Shown: positions 44,490 to 53,970 of the stretch, piece after piece
Numbering within the stretch: position 1 is the stretch's first letter
How the letters are laid out: each line of letters begins with the position of its first letter
NCBI GenBank assembly: GCA_019637175.1
Contig: JAHBWD010000002.1
Location: forward strand, 248,001-312,000
From: Labilithrix sp.
GTDB taxonomy: Bacteria > Myxococcota_A > Polyangia > Polyangiales > Polyangiaceae
Length of the DNA: 64,000 bases
Direction of reading: 5' to 3'
Program-made: the position numbers and the translations under genes
The notes under the pieces: model-generated
What the model saw: the letters and a program-made list of their open reading frames with translations, nothing else
Databases searched by the model: none
Told to the model about the DNA's origin: nothing

Positions 44490-47400
44490 TCAGCGCCCGA
44501 GAGAGATCTCCTTCTCGAGGAGCTGATCGGCCTGCTGCGTGAAGTTCACGAAGCGCAGGTAGTCGGCGCCGGGCTGGATGCGCCCCGCGGGAATGTCGAC
44601 GACGCGGCGGAGGACGATCGCGCGCCCTTCGACCGCGTCCTTCACCGACACGTGGCGATCGCCGTCGCGCAGCTCGCCGCCGGGCAGCGAGCCGGGGAGG
44701 CGATAGGAGTCGGGCGGCACGATCTGGAAGTTGACCTCGACGTGCGACGAGCTCGCGAGCAAGAGCGGCGTCTGCCGGCTGGCGAGGGAGGCGACCTGCG
44801 CGATGTTCACGGGGAAGAGCGCCTTCAAGATCACCTTGCCGCCGACGGTGCGCGCGATCTGAGGCACCTCGGCGCGCATGCGGAGCACCAGCGGCGCGGC
44901 GAGATCGTCGGCGTTCTCGATTTTCAGCTCGCGCAGGCGCGCGCCGGGGAGGTTCGCCGCGAGCAGGCGCGTCTCGACGAACTCGTTGCGCTTGCTCTCG
45001 GGGACGCGATCGAACACGGAGCGGAGGCCGATGCCCATGCGGCCGGTGTAGCTCTGCGCGATGTCGACGGCGGCGGAGCCGTCGTCCTTCAGCACGGCCT
45101 TGCCCTCGAGCAGCACGCCGTCGGCGGAGCCGAGGGCGGGCGTCGTGTCGCGCGGCGTGCCGGCGACGAGGCGGATCGCGGGCTGGCCGCGGAGCTCGGC
45201 GGGCACGTAGCCGAACGGCGCGAACTTGTCGCGCACGACGAGCCAGCGGAGGCCGGCCTCGGTGTCGATGCGCGCGACGATGTTGTCGTACACCTCGACC
45301 TCGCTCATCTTGCCCGCCGGCGGCATCGCGATGCGGCTCTTCACCAGCGCGAGCTCGACGGGCACGCCGGCGAGGCGCAAGAGGTAGATGAACGCGGCCT
45401 GGCGCGATCCGGCGCGCCCGGTGATCGCGCGACGGCCGTCGGCCTCGTTGCCGTCTTGGAGCGACTCGGCGGCCCATCGATAGAGCGCGCGCGCGCGATC
45501 GTCGCGCTTGCTCTCCGGGATTTTCGCGACGATCTCGCGCGCTGCCTTGCGCAGGCGCGGGTCGAGCGGCGTCTCTTCGCTCGCGGCGTCGACGTAGCGG
45601 AGGAGCGTGTCGTCGAGGTTGATGCCCCAGCCGACGCGCACGCTCGGCAAGAACTCGCGCGGGTTCGGGCTGTCGGGCTCTTCGGGCGCGGGCGGGCTCT
45701 CGTCGACGCGCCACCTCCGCTCGGTGAACGGACCCTTCTCCGCGATCTTCGCGGGTGGCACCTTGCCCACCGTCTCGATGTCGACCTCGCGATCCTTCGG
45801 AGAGAGGACGACGAACTCGCTCCGCCAGTAGCCCTTGTCGGCCTCGCGGAAGAACCAGTGCGGCCCGCGGTAGCGCTTTCCTTTGCCGCCTTCGCTCGCG
45901 CTCGCGGTGATGTGCTCGATCTCGAGATAATCGCCGACCTCGAGGTGAGGCATGGTGAGCGTCGGCTTGCCGGCGACGGGCTCGGGCTCGAGGATCGATC
46001 CGTCGGGCTTGATGACGCGCAGGTTCAAGACGAGCCCGGCGGGCGGCTGCTGCTCGGCCTCCTTGCTCACCGCCTCCTGCGACTGCATCTTCAAGATCTC
46101 GTGCTCGAGCATCTCGCTCGAGCCGTCGGGGTGCACCCAGGTCGCCGCGTAGTCGAGGATGCGCGCGGCGTTGCCGTCCATGTGCTTGCCGCTCTTCTCC
46201 CACGCTTCGAACTCGCGGATCACCTTGCGCCCGTCGGTGCGGTAAGGCTCGAGGAGGCTCGCGCCCTCGATGAGCTCGACGGCCTCGCGGATCTCGATCC
46301 CCTTCGAGCCTGCCTGGAGCGCCTCGGCGAGCGCGCGGCGGAGCGCCGACGTGTCGCCCTTGGCGTACGCGCGATCGGCGATGCGGAGGCGGGTGGCCGC
46401 GTCTTCGGGATTCTTCGCGAGCGCCTTCTGGAGCTGCTCGGCCGCGGCGCTCGGATCGCCCGAGCGCATGAGCACCGCCGCGATGCGCGCCGCGATCTCC
46501 TTGCGATCGGGGCGGCGCTTCTCGAGGCGCTTCAGCTCCGCGACCGCCGCCTTCCAGTCGCGCCGCGCGAGCGCGCGATCGAGATCGATCTCCGCGTCGG
46601 GATCGAGCTGCTTCAGGCGCACGGCGACCTTGTCGGCCTCGGCGAGCGCGCCGTCTTCTTCGAGCGCGCTCACGTAGAGCGCGAGCGCGTCGCGATCGTC
46701 GGGGAAGCGCGTCGCGAGATCCTTGACCGCGCGCATCCGCTCGGCGCGCCACCCGAGCCGACCGTACACGCGCACGAGCTGCTCGGTGATCTCGGGGACC
46801 TCGGGCACCTCCGCGGCCATCTTCTTCAGGCCCTCGACGGCCTCGATGAGCCCGCGCTGCTCGGCGTCGTCGATGAGGAGCCACGCGCGCGCGTACCAGA
46901 GCTTCGGATCGCCCGCCGCCGCGCGAGAGTAGAGGATCTTCTCGTTCGCGCGCCGCACCTGCTCGGGGAAGGCGACGTCGCCGCGCGCGTACTCGGCGGC
47001 CAGGAGCAGCGTCAGCGGCGCCGCGTCTTTCGGCTCGACGAGCGGCTGGAGGAGCACCGTGGCGACGTCGTTGAGCCCCTCGACGTGCGCGGCGTGAGAC
47101 GCGAGCATCGTGACGAGCGGCGTGAGCTCGGTATCCTTCTCCGCCGCGACCTTCGAGACGATCGCGTCGATCGGGTTCGGGCTCGCGAGCAGCGTCGGCC
47201 GCGTGAGCCCGTAGGGTTTGCGCGCGTCGCTGTCGGTCTCGAGGCCGGCCGCGGTGCCGTCGAGCTTCAAGAGACGGATCGAGCTCGCGTCGGTGATGAC
47301 GCGGCCGACGACGCGATGCCGGCCCTTGCCCACGCGAACGGCGCCGCCGAAGCGTTGCCACACGCCCCACTGGCGCATGTCGCGCTCGACGATGGGGACG

Positions 47401-48278
47401 TCATCGACCCACACCGCGACCGATCCCTGGATCGCGATCAACAGATCGAGCTCGCCCGGCGCGTCGAAGAACGTCTCGACGTAGAAGACGCCGTCGTCGG
47501 TCTTCTCGGTGCTCGCCGTGAGGCAGCGATGTCGCTCGGTCTTGAGGACGTGAGGGATCGCTCCTCGCGAGGGCTCTTCGGGCCACGAGGGCGGCCAGGG
47601 CGCCTGCTCCGCGGCGAAGCTGCGACGGCGGTCGGGCGCCGTGTTGCGACCGAACGGCCCGGCGATGCGGAGCGACTTCGCGCATCCCATGCGCGCCGTC
47701 ACCAGCGCGTCGTAGGCGTCGCCCGTGACCTCGGCTTTGTCGAGCGCCTCCGCGGTCGACCACTCGTGGAGCTCGGCGAGCGCGCGCCAGCCGATGTGCC
47801 CCGGCTGCTCGATGATCGCGAGCAGCTCCTTCTTGTTCTGCTCCCACAGGTTCGCGACGCTCCCGCGCAGGCGCACGACGTGATGGGCCGCGAGCCACGC
47901 CGCGAGGGGCGCGGCGGGATCGTCGGCGCGCGCGGCGGCCCCGATCGCGGCGACGTAGCCCTTGGCGGCCTTCTTCGGCTCGCCGTGGACCTCGTCGTAG
48001 AGCGCGGCGCCGAGCGCCGCGTGGAGGCCTCTGTCTTTCGTCTTCTCGAGCTGCGCGCGCGCCGCCTGCGCGTCGCGCGCCGTGCCGCCCGGGGCGACCA
48101 TCTCGTCGAGGAGCCACCGGCCGACCTTCTCTCCGTCGGTCGATCCGCGCGCGTCGTTGCGCAGTTTCTTCAGGTCGTAGGCGGTGTTTGCGCTCGGCGG
48201 GCCTCCGCACGCGACGAGGAGAGCGAGCGCGAAGAGAGCGACGAGAGAGAGAGGTGCGGAGGCGCGGACGGTCTTCAT
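44490..48278 (-). CDS. TPR / DUF3857-type protein with an inactivated transglutaminase domain
   Basis: Lipoprotein of 1262 residues with lipobox LLVAC near residue 21. The middle has TPR-like repeats (about 400-700). A DUF3857-like domain follows (about 720-900, YLEIEHITASASEGG, GPHWFFREADKGYW), then a transglutaminase-like fold at about 930-1020. Compared with its neighbour, the catalytic Cys position is Ser (AGSRQAAFIYLLRLAG, codon 45405-45407) and the His position is Asn (VYDNIVARI, codon 45282-45284), so it should not be catalytic. The ATG overlaps the stop of the active paralogue (ATGA). It may act as a binding partner or substrate carrier (inference). Confidence 0.8.
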   Translation of the reverse strand: MKTVRASAPLSLVALFALALLVACGGPPSANTAYDLKKLRNDARGSTDGEKVGRWLLDEMVAPGGTARDAQAARAQLEKTKDRGLHAALGAALYDEVHGEPKKAAKGYVAAIGAAARADDPAAPLAAWLAAHHVVRLRGSVANLWEQNKKELLAIIEQPGHIGWRALAELHEWSTAEALDKAEVTGDAYDALVTARMGCAKSLRIAGPFGRNTAPDRRRSFAAEQAPWPPSWPEEPSRGAIPHVLKTERHRCLTASTEKTDDGVFYVETFFDAPGELDLLIAIQGSVAVWVDDVPIVERDMRQWGVWQRFGGAVRVGKGRHRVVGRVITDASSIRLLKLDGTAAGLETDSDARKPYGLTRPTLLASPNPIDAIVSKVAAEKDTELTPLVTMLASHAAHVEGLNDVATVLLQPLVEPKDAAPLTLLLAAEYARGDVAFPEQVRRANEKILYSRAAAGDPKLWYARAWLLIDDAEQRGLIEAVEGLKKMAAEVPEVPEITEQLVRVYGRLGWRAERMRAVKDLATRFPDDRDALALYVSALEEDGALAEADKVAVRLKQLDPDAEIDLDRALARRDWKAAVAELKRLEKRRPDRKEIAARIAAVLMRSGDPSAAAEQLQKALAKNPEDAATRLRIADRAYAKGDTSALRRALAEALQAGSKGIEIREAVELIEGASLLEPYRTDGRKVIREFEAWEKSGKHMDGNAARILDYAATWVHPDGSSEMLEHEILKMQSQEAVSKEAEQQPPAGLVLNLRVIKPDGSILEPEPVAGKPTLTMPHLEVGDYLEIEHITASASEGGKGKRYRGPHWFFREADKGYWRSEFVVLSPKDREVDIETVGKVPPAKIAEKGPFTERRWRVDESPPAPEEPDSPNPREFLPSVRVGWGINLDDTLLRYVDAASEETPLDPRLRKAAREIVAKIPESKRDDRARALYRWAAESLQDGNEADGRRAITGRAGSRQAAFIYLLRLAGVPVELALVKSRIAMPPAGKMSEVEVYDNIVARIDTEAGLRWLVVRDKFAPFGYVPAELRGQPAIRLVAGTPRDTTPALGSADGVLLEGKAVLKDDGSAAVDIAQSYTGRMGIGLRSVFDRVPESKRNEFVETRLLAANLPGARLRELKIENADDLAAPLVLRMRAEVPQIARTVGGKVILKALFPVNIAQVASLASRQTPLLLASSSHVEVNFQIVPPDSYRLPGSLPGGELRDGDRHVSVKDAVEGRAIVLRRVVDIPAGRIQPGADYLRFVNFTQQADQLLEKEISLGR

Positions 48279-51200
48279 TTGCCCACCGTGAAGGTCAACG
48301 TCTGACCGAGCGCGCGATCGGCCTGCTCGCAGAACGATCGGAACGCCGCGTAGTCGGACGCCGCGATGCGCGACTTCGTGATCGCGACGGTCGTCTTCAC
48401 GCGCACCACGTTGCCTTGCGCGTCGACCTCCACTTTGTAGGTGCCGAACGGCGACGTTCCTTCTGCCGGACGGGGTGGACCCACGACCTTCGCGCCTTGC
48501 GGGAGCTTCACCACCGTCTCGTTCTCCTGCGTCGAGAGCGCCTGGATGCGGATGTCGCGCCGTCGCGACGAGAGCGGCGCCCAGGTCTTGACGAGGTGCT
48601 CCTTGGCGCCGACGGCGACGCTCCAGGAGCCGTCGGCCGCCTGCGCGCTGGCGTCGCGGCGCGCGTACGTCGGCGCGCGGCCCTTGGCCTTGATCTGGAC
48701 GGCCTGCTCGATGTCGTCGAGATCGTTCGACGAGACCTGCGCGATCTCGACGCCGGGCAGCTCGTTCGAGAGATCCTCCTGCACGCGCGTCTTCTGGGTC
48801 GCCTTCGCGTGATAGCGCTGGCGCCACGAGCTCGCCGACGCGCCGCGCACGTCGATCTTCCAGTCGACCTGCGCCGAGCCGTCGGTCGCGACGGTCGCCT
48901 CGACGCGCTTGCTCGTCCCGCTCTCGCTCGCCGGCGGCTCGGGCAGGTGAACGAGCTTCGGCTTGCCCTCGTTGATCTGGAGCGCGAGCGATCCGCGATC
49001 CATCGCGGGCAGCTCGGTCGACCCCGTCCACTCCGCCGTCCCGTCGAGGTACAGATCCATCGACGGCACGTACGCGATCGCGTGATCGAACGGCGCGAGG
49101 CTCGCAGGCTCGGTGCCGAAGTCGCCGCGGAGGCCCGTGCGCACGATCACGATCGTCGCGGGGATGCCGAGCTCCTTGAGCATCGTGACGATGAGCGTCG
49201 CCTTGTCTTTGCAGTCGCCGAAGCCGCGCGCGAAGATCTGCGCGCATCGATACGGCTTGAAGCCGTGGATGCCGAACTCGAGCGCGACGTAGCGCGTCTT
49301 TTGCACGACGAAGCCGTAGACGGCGCGCACCTTCGCCTTGTCGTCGGTGAGGCCCTTGGTGATCTCGGCCACGCGGCGGCGCACCTCGTCGTCGGCCGTG
49401 AACTGATCCTTCACGAGGCCCCAGTACCAGCGGCCCATGTCGTCCCAGCTCTTGTAGGTCGAGACGTGCACGTGCCCGAGCGACTCGGCGATCGCCGGCT
49501 GCATCGGCTCGATCTCGAGCGGCGCCACGTTCTCCGCCAGGAAATGCCAGATCTTCGTGTCGCCCTTCTCCTCGACCTTCTGCGTGAGGCCGGCGACGTT
49601 CGGCTTGTTGAAATAGAACTGACGCGACTTCGGCGTGATGAGAACGTACTCGGCGCGCGCGAGCGGCTCGCTCGACTGCATGTACACGACCTCGCCGAAG
49701 TAATCGGCGAACGCGTTGCGCGGCGTCACGTCTTCGACGCGGTACTGGAGCTCGACGACGTCGCCCGGATCGAGCCGGGGGAAGTGCACGTAGAACGCGC
49801 GCTGGCTCGAGTACATCGCCATCGCGGGGTTGTCGGTGGGGCCTTCACCGCTCTCGATCGCTTCGTCGGTCTGCCCGTTCTTGCGGTGGATCTTCGCGCC
49901 GCGGAGCTGCACCGTCTCGGTGTCGGCCTCGAACCCGAACGCGTACTCGCGCGCCTCGGCGGCGGCCGCGTCGGTGAGCGGCTGGAAGACGACTTGATGA
50001 AAGCGGCTCGCGAGGCCGTTGGGGAACACCGTGGTGACCTGGAGATCGACCAGCGTGCGGCGATTCCTCCCGGCGCTGGGCCGGTCGCGCAGCTTGAGGA
50101 ACTCCGCCGCGGGTCGCGCGTACGCCTCGTCGGCGCGCGGACGCGCGGGCTCGGTGTGCGCGACGTACTCGCGGACGTCCTTCTCCTGCGGCCTGAGCTC
50201 GAGGACGCGCTTGAGCAGCCGGAGCTGCTCGTCGGTCTGCCCGCCGAGCGCGTACACGTCGGAGAGCTGGCGCATCGTCGCGATGTCGTCGGGCGCGATC
50301 TCGAGCGCCTTCTTGTGCATCGCGACCGCCTTCGCGCGTTCGCCGAGGTTGACGTAGGCCTTCGCCGCGCCCGCGAGCGCGCGACCGCTGTCGGGGTTGG
50401 TCTCGACGAGCCGCTCGATCCATCGCGCGGCCGTCGCCGCGTCGCGGCGGGCGAGCGCGAGATCGATCTGATCGCCGACCACGGTCGTGTCGTCGAAGCG
50501 CACCTGCGCGTAGCGCGACGTCAGCTCCTCGGCTTCGGTCGTGCGATCGAGGCTCGCGAGCGCGCCGGCGGTCGCGCGGAGCAGCGAGGTCGATCGGGGC
50601 CGCCGCGCGAGCTCGATCTCGAGCGACGCGAGCGCCGTCTCGCGGAGCCCGGCCTCGGAGTAGAGCTCGACGCGCGCGAGGTTCGCCGGGACGTTGTCGG
50701 GATCGATCGCGAGGACCTTGTCGTAGTAGGGGATCGCGTCGCGCCAGTTCGCTCCGCCGCGCGTGTGGCCCGCGCGCGCGAGGAGCACGGCGATGCGATC
50801 GTCGAGCGACGCGCCTCGCCGCACGACGTCTTCGGCGCGATCGATCCAGATCGCGCGCTGGTTGCGGTTCTCGGCGAGCTCACCCGCGAGCAGCGCCCGC
50901 GGGATCGTGCGCGCCTTCTCGGCGGCGCGCCGCGCGAGATCGCGCGCGCGGTTCTCCGACGGATCGTCCGACTGCGTGAGCACCATGTAGCGGGCGTACG
51001 CCTCGAGGAGCGCGGGATCATCCTTCGCGATCAGCCGCTCGAACGAGGGTACGGGACCGCCGACGATCGGCGGCGCGGGCCTCTCGCCCTTGTGGAAGCG
51101 AACCGCCGCCGCTTCCTTGCCGTGACCCGGATCGGGATCCGACTCGAGGTTGGGATCGGGCGCGCCCGCGGCGTCGGCGAGGCGCAGCGCGAACATCGGC

Positions 51201-51985
51201 GCGTCGTCGTCGCCGCAGACCTTGACCGTGAGCCGATGCCAACCTTCGCGCATCGTGACGGTGACGCCGAAGCGGTCACCGTCGAGATCGCGGTACTTCG
51301 CGTCTTTCAACACCTCGGCGCCGTCGAAGAAGATCTTCGAAGCGCCGGCGGCGCCGAACCAAATCGAGAACGGGCGCGCGCCTCGCTGCGCGCGCTTGTC
51401 TCGGACGAACGTCGTCGCGTACGCGCACACCTTCTCTTGCGGGCGAACGAGCGCGCCGAGATCGACCCAGCCGTAGGGGAACACGTCGGGCGCGAGCCGA
51501 TTGCCGACGGGGCGCTCCTTGCCTTCGTAGGTGCGCGCCATGCTGAGTGGATCGGCGATCTCCGCTTCAGGGCCGAACGCGCGATCGAGGCCGCTCTTGC
51601 CTTCGTTGTCGAAGGGGCCGGTCACGATCCATCGGCCGACGTACCCGAGCTTGGTGACGCGCGACTTGGCGCCGGCGAGATCGCCTCGCCGCCGGCGCGC
51701 GTAGGCCTCGAGGAGGCCGGCATACGCGCGGAGGGGCGGCGTGACGCGCGCGTCGGTCGCGACGGCCCTGAGCGCCTCTTCGACCTCGTTGGGGTCGCCC
51801 TGATCCCATTCGCCCCAGAGCTGGCGCAGGGGGACGTACCCGAGCGGCATTCCTCCGCGGGCGATCTCCTCCGAGAGGCGCGTGAGCTTCGGGAGCCGTT
51901 GCCCGACATCGGCGGCCGCCGGGGCGACGACCGCCAACAGAACGAGGACGACGAGGATGGCGAGGCTCGAGCGGCGAGGCGTCAC
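48275..51985 (-). CDS. TPR / DUF3857 / transglutaminase-like exported protein
   Basis: Protein of 1236 residues with a signal peptide (LAILVVLVLLAVVAPAAA). An N-terminal domain of about 330 residues is followed by TPR repeats (about 440-640), a DUF3857 domain (about 650-830), and a transglutaminase core with the full triad: Cys near 925 (GFGDCKDKATLIVTMLKELG), His near 968 (PFDHAIAYVP) and Asp near 981 (LYLDGTAEW). A C-terminal beta-rich domain follows. DUF3857-transglutaminase proteins are periplasmic or surface enzymes of unclear substrate. The start could be GTG 51985 or TTG 51994. It is the first gene of a two-gene unit with the inactive paralogue. Confidence 0.85.
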   Translation of the reverse strand: MTPRRSSLAILVVLVLLAVVAPAAADVGQRLPKLTRLSEEIARGGMPLGYVPLRQLWGEWDQGDPNEVEEALRAVATDARVTPPLRAYAGLLEAYARRRRGDLAGAKSRVTKLGYVGRWIVTGPFDNEGKSGLDRAFGPEAEIADPLSMARTYEGKERPVGNRLAPDVFPYGWVDLGALVRPQEKVCAYATTFVRDKRAQRGARPFSIWFGAAGASKIFFDGAEVLKDAKYRDLDGDRFGVTVTMREGWHRLTVKVCGDDDAPMFALRLADAAGAPDPNLESDPDPGHGKEAAAVRFHKGERPAPPIVGGPVPSFERLIAKDDPALLEAYARYMVLTQSDDPSENRARDLARRAAEKARTIPRALLAGELAENRNQRAIWIDRAEDVVRRGASLDDRIAVLLARAGHTRGGANWRDAIPYYDKVLAIDPDNVPANLARVELYSEAGLRETALASLEIELARRPRSTSLLRATAGALASLDRTTEAEELTSRYAQVRFDDTTVVGDQIDLALARRDAATAARWIERLVETNPDSGRALAGAAKAYVNLGERAKAVAMHKKALEIAPDDIATMRQLSDVYALGGQTDEQLRLLKRVLELRPQEKDVREYVAHTEPARPRADEAYARPAAEFLKLRDRPSAGRNRRTLVDLQVTTVFPNGLASRFHQVVFQPLTDAAAAEAREYAFGFEADTETVQLRGAKIHRKNGQTDEAIESGEGPTDNPAMAMYSSQRAFYVHFPRLDPGDVVELQYRVEDVTPRNAFADYFGEVVYMQSSEPLARAEYVLITPKSRQFYFNKPNVAGLTQKVEEKGDTKIWHFLAENVAPLEIEPMQPAIAESLGHVHVSTYKSWDDMGRWYWGLVKDQFTADDEVRRRVAEITKGLTDDKAKVRAVYGFVVQKTRYVALEFGIHGFKPYRCAQIFARGFGDCKDKATLIVTMLKELGIPATIVIVRTGLRGDFGTEPASLAPFDHAIAYVPSMDLYLDGTAEWTGSTELPAMDRGSLALQINEGKPKLVHLPEPPASESGTSKRVEATVATDGSAQVDWKIDVRGASASSWRQRYHAKATQKTRVQEDLSNELPGVEIAQVSSNDLDDIEQAVQIKAKGRAPTYARRDASAQAADGSWSVAVGAKEHLVKTWAPLSSRRRDIRIQALSTQENETVVKLPQGAKVVGPPRPAEGTSPFGTYKVEVDAQGNVVRVKTTVAITKSRIAASDYAAFRSFCEQADRALGQTLTFTVGK

Positions 51986-52098
51986 GCTTTTCAAGGGGGG
52001 ACGTTTTCCGCCGCTGGGGCTCGCGAGTCAAGCCGGGCCGTCGGAAGGCTCGCCTTCGGCCGTCGCGTCGCGCTGCAGGCTGGTGTATCAACGTGCTC

Positions 52099-53079
52099 GT
52101 GACCACGGCCCTCGAAAGCCCGAACCCGTCGCACGACGCGAAAGCGAAGCGACGCTCGGTGGTCAAAGGGCTCATCAAGACGATTCGCCCTCACCAGTGG
52201 GTGAAGAACGTCTTCGTGATGGCGCCGATGGTCTTCCACAAAGACCTCGTGAGCGTGACGAGCACCGGCGATCCCGTGTTGAACCTCCGGGTGACGGGTC
52301 AGGCTGTGATGGGCACGGCGGTGTTCTGCCTGCTCGCCGGCGCCGTCTACACGATGAACGATCTCGTGGACGTCGAGGCCGATCGCGTCCACCCGGTGAA
52401 GCGGAGCCGACCGATCGCGAGCGGCGCGGTGCCCGAGGGCATCGCGCGAACCTTCGCGGTGGCGCTCGTCGCGGTCGCGCTCGCGCTCGCGTACTTCAAG
52501 ATCAACTGGATGTTCACGCTGGTGGCGCTCCTCTACTTCACGGAGAACGTCGCCTACTCGTTCAAGCTCAAGAAGGTCGCCTTCCTCGACGTCGGGCTCA
52601 TCGCGTTCGGCTTCGTGCTGCGTGTGTACGCCGGAGGCCTCGCGACCGACACCAAGGTGAGCTGGTACATGCTCGCGTGTACTGCGCTCTTGGCGCTGTT
52701 CCTCGGCTTCGGCAAGCGGCGCCACGAGCTCGAGGGCGAGCACGCGGGCAAGCAGCGCGCGGCGCTCGAGGCCTACTCGAAGAAGTCGCTGACGGGCGCG
52801 CTCGCGCTCACGGGCCTCGCGACGGCGGCGACGTACTTCGCGTACACGCTCGACAAGGACACCGAGACCTTCTTCCAGTCGAACAAGCTCTGGCTCACGG
52901 CGCCGTTCACCGTCTTCGGCATCGTGCGCTTCTTGTTCCTCGTGTCGGGCCGCGGCGGCCGAGGCCAGAAGAGCGAGAGCCCGACGCAGGAGATGCTCAC
53001 GGACGTCCCGTTCGTGCTGAACCTCGTGCTCTGGGTCGTCGTGGTCCTCGCGATCGTCTACCGGCTCAGGCCGGGCTGA
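52099..53079 (+). CDS. UbiA-family prenyltransferase, decaprenyl-phosphate phosphoribosyltransferase-like
   Basis: Membrane protein of 326 residues with about eight helices. The UbiA motif NDLVDVEADRVHPVKRSRPIASG and the IRPHQWVKNVFV start match DPPR synthase (Rv3806c/UbiA type), which joins a polyprenyl phosphate to phosphoribosyl diphosphate on the way to arabinose donors. LRVYAGG is the second conserved motif region. Two GTG codons, 52093 and 52099, could start it; TATCAA lies 7 nt before the second. The later DprE1/DprE2 enzymes are not in the window. It is followed immediately by a convergent gene (stops adjacent). Confidence 0.8.
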   Translation: MTTALESPNPSHDAKAKRRSVVKGLIKTIRPHQWVKNVFVMAPMVFHKDLVSVTSTGDPVLNLRVTGQAVMGTAVFCLLAGAVYTMNDLVDVEADRVHPVKRSRPIASGAVPEGIARTFAVALVAVALALAYFKINWMFTLVALLYFTENVAYSFKLKKVAFLDVGLIAFGFVLRVYAGGLATDTKVSWYMLACTALLALFLGFGKRRHELEGEHAGKQRAALEAYSKKSLTGALALTGLATAATYFAYTLDKDTETFFQSNKLWLTAPFTVFGIVRFLFLVSGRGGRGQKSESPTQEMLTDVPFVLNLVLWVVVVLAIVYRLRPG

Positions 53080-53970
53080 TCACGGCGTCTGTCGCAGGAG
53101 GACGTTGTCGATGACGACCTCGACGCCTCCGTCGTCGGCGCCCGAGTAGAACGCGCCCACCGCGACCTGCGTCGCGCCCGCTCCGCCGTCTGCGTGAAAC
53201 GCTCTCTCGTCGACGACGTTGTTGTCGACGGTGACCTTGGCCCAGTAGAACGGTGACCCACCGTCGCGCTCGTACGAGATCTTGCCGGTGTGCCAGCCGG
53301 GCGTCGGTTCGACACCGGGCGGATCCTTGGGCACACCTCCGGGGGTGTCGGAGACGTCGAGCACGTTCGCCAGGCGCCAGACCGCGACGCCGGTGTAGTA
53401 AGGCGTCGTTCCGACGTTGTAGCCGAGCGAGCCGAGCACGCACGTCGACGTCGTCGTCGTCCGCGTGATCTTCAGCGCGAAGGTGAGCTCGTGCCTCCTG
53501 TAGCTCAGGAAATTGTCACCGCCGCGCAGCAACATGACCCGGGCGGAGCTCGACGCGGCGGTCACCGTCGCTCGCAGCGCTCGCGATCCTTCACGGCCGA
53601 TCCCGTCTTCGACGCCCGCCTCGCCGTGAGTGTTCTCGAAGTTGGTCCAGCCGAAGAGCGGTGACCCGTGCGCGGCCTCGAAGTCCGAGCACCACGTGAT
53701 CGTGGGGTCGCGCGGCGCGGCGTCGTAGAAGTCGCAGAAGCGTCCGTCGGGCTGGACGTCGAGCGGCGCGTCGGTCGCCGACGTGGCGTCCGTGCCGCCG
53801 TCGAACGGGGCGTCTTCGTCGCCGGGGCCGCCTCCTTCGCCGCCCTCGCTTCCGGGAGCGCGAACGGTGTAGTCACTCTCGAAGCCCGCGATGAGGTTGC
53901 ACGCGGCGAGCGCGAACGCGCCGATCGCGAAGCAGGTGACGAGGCGCGCGCGGCGCATCACGCGTCTCAT
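53080..53970 (-). CDS. Lipoprotein with a LamG-like beta domain
   Basis: Lipoprotein of 296 residues. The signal peptide ends in ALAAC (Cys24). A Gly/Asp/Glu-rich linker (about 38-75) is followed by a beta-rich domain with WCSDFEAAHGSPLFGW, LTFALKITRT, WHTGKISYERDGGSPFYWAKVTVD and VVIDNVLL, a pattern like a concanavalin/LamG sandwich. Such domains usually bind sugars or surface partners. It begins directly after the stop of the upstream TPR gene (no spacer), so the two are probably one transcript. Confidence 0.75.
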   Translation of the reverse strand: MRRVMRRARLVTCFAIGAFALAACNLIAGFESDYTVRAPGSEGGEGGGPGDEDAPFDGGTDATSATDAPLDVQPDGRFCDFYDAAPRDPTITWCSDFEAAHGSPLFGWTNFENTHGEAGVEDGIGREGSRALRATVTAASSSARVMLLRGGDNFLSYRRHELTFALKITRTTTTSTCVLGSLGYNVGTTPYYTGVAVWRLANVLDVSDTPGGVPKDPPGVEPTPGWHTGKISYERDGGSPFYWAKVTVDNNVVDERAFHADGGAGATQVAVGAFYSGADDGGVEVVIDNVLLRQTP

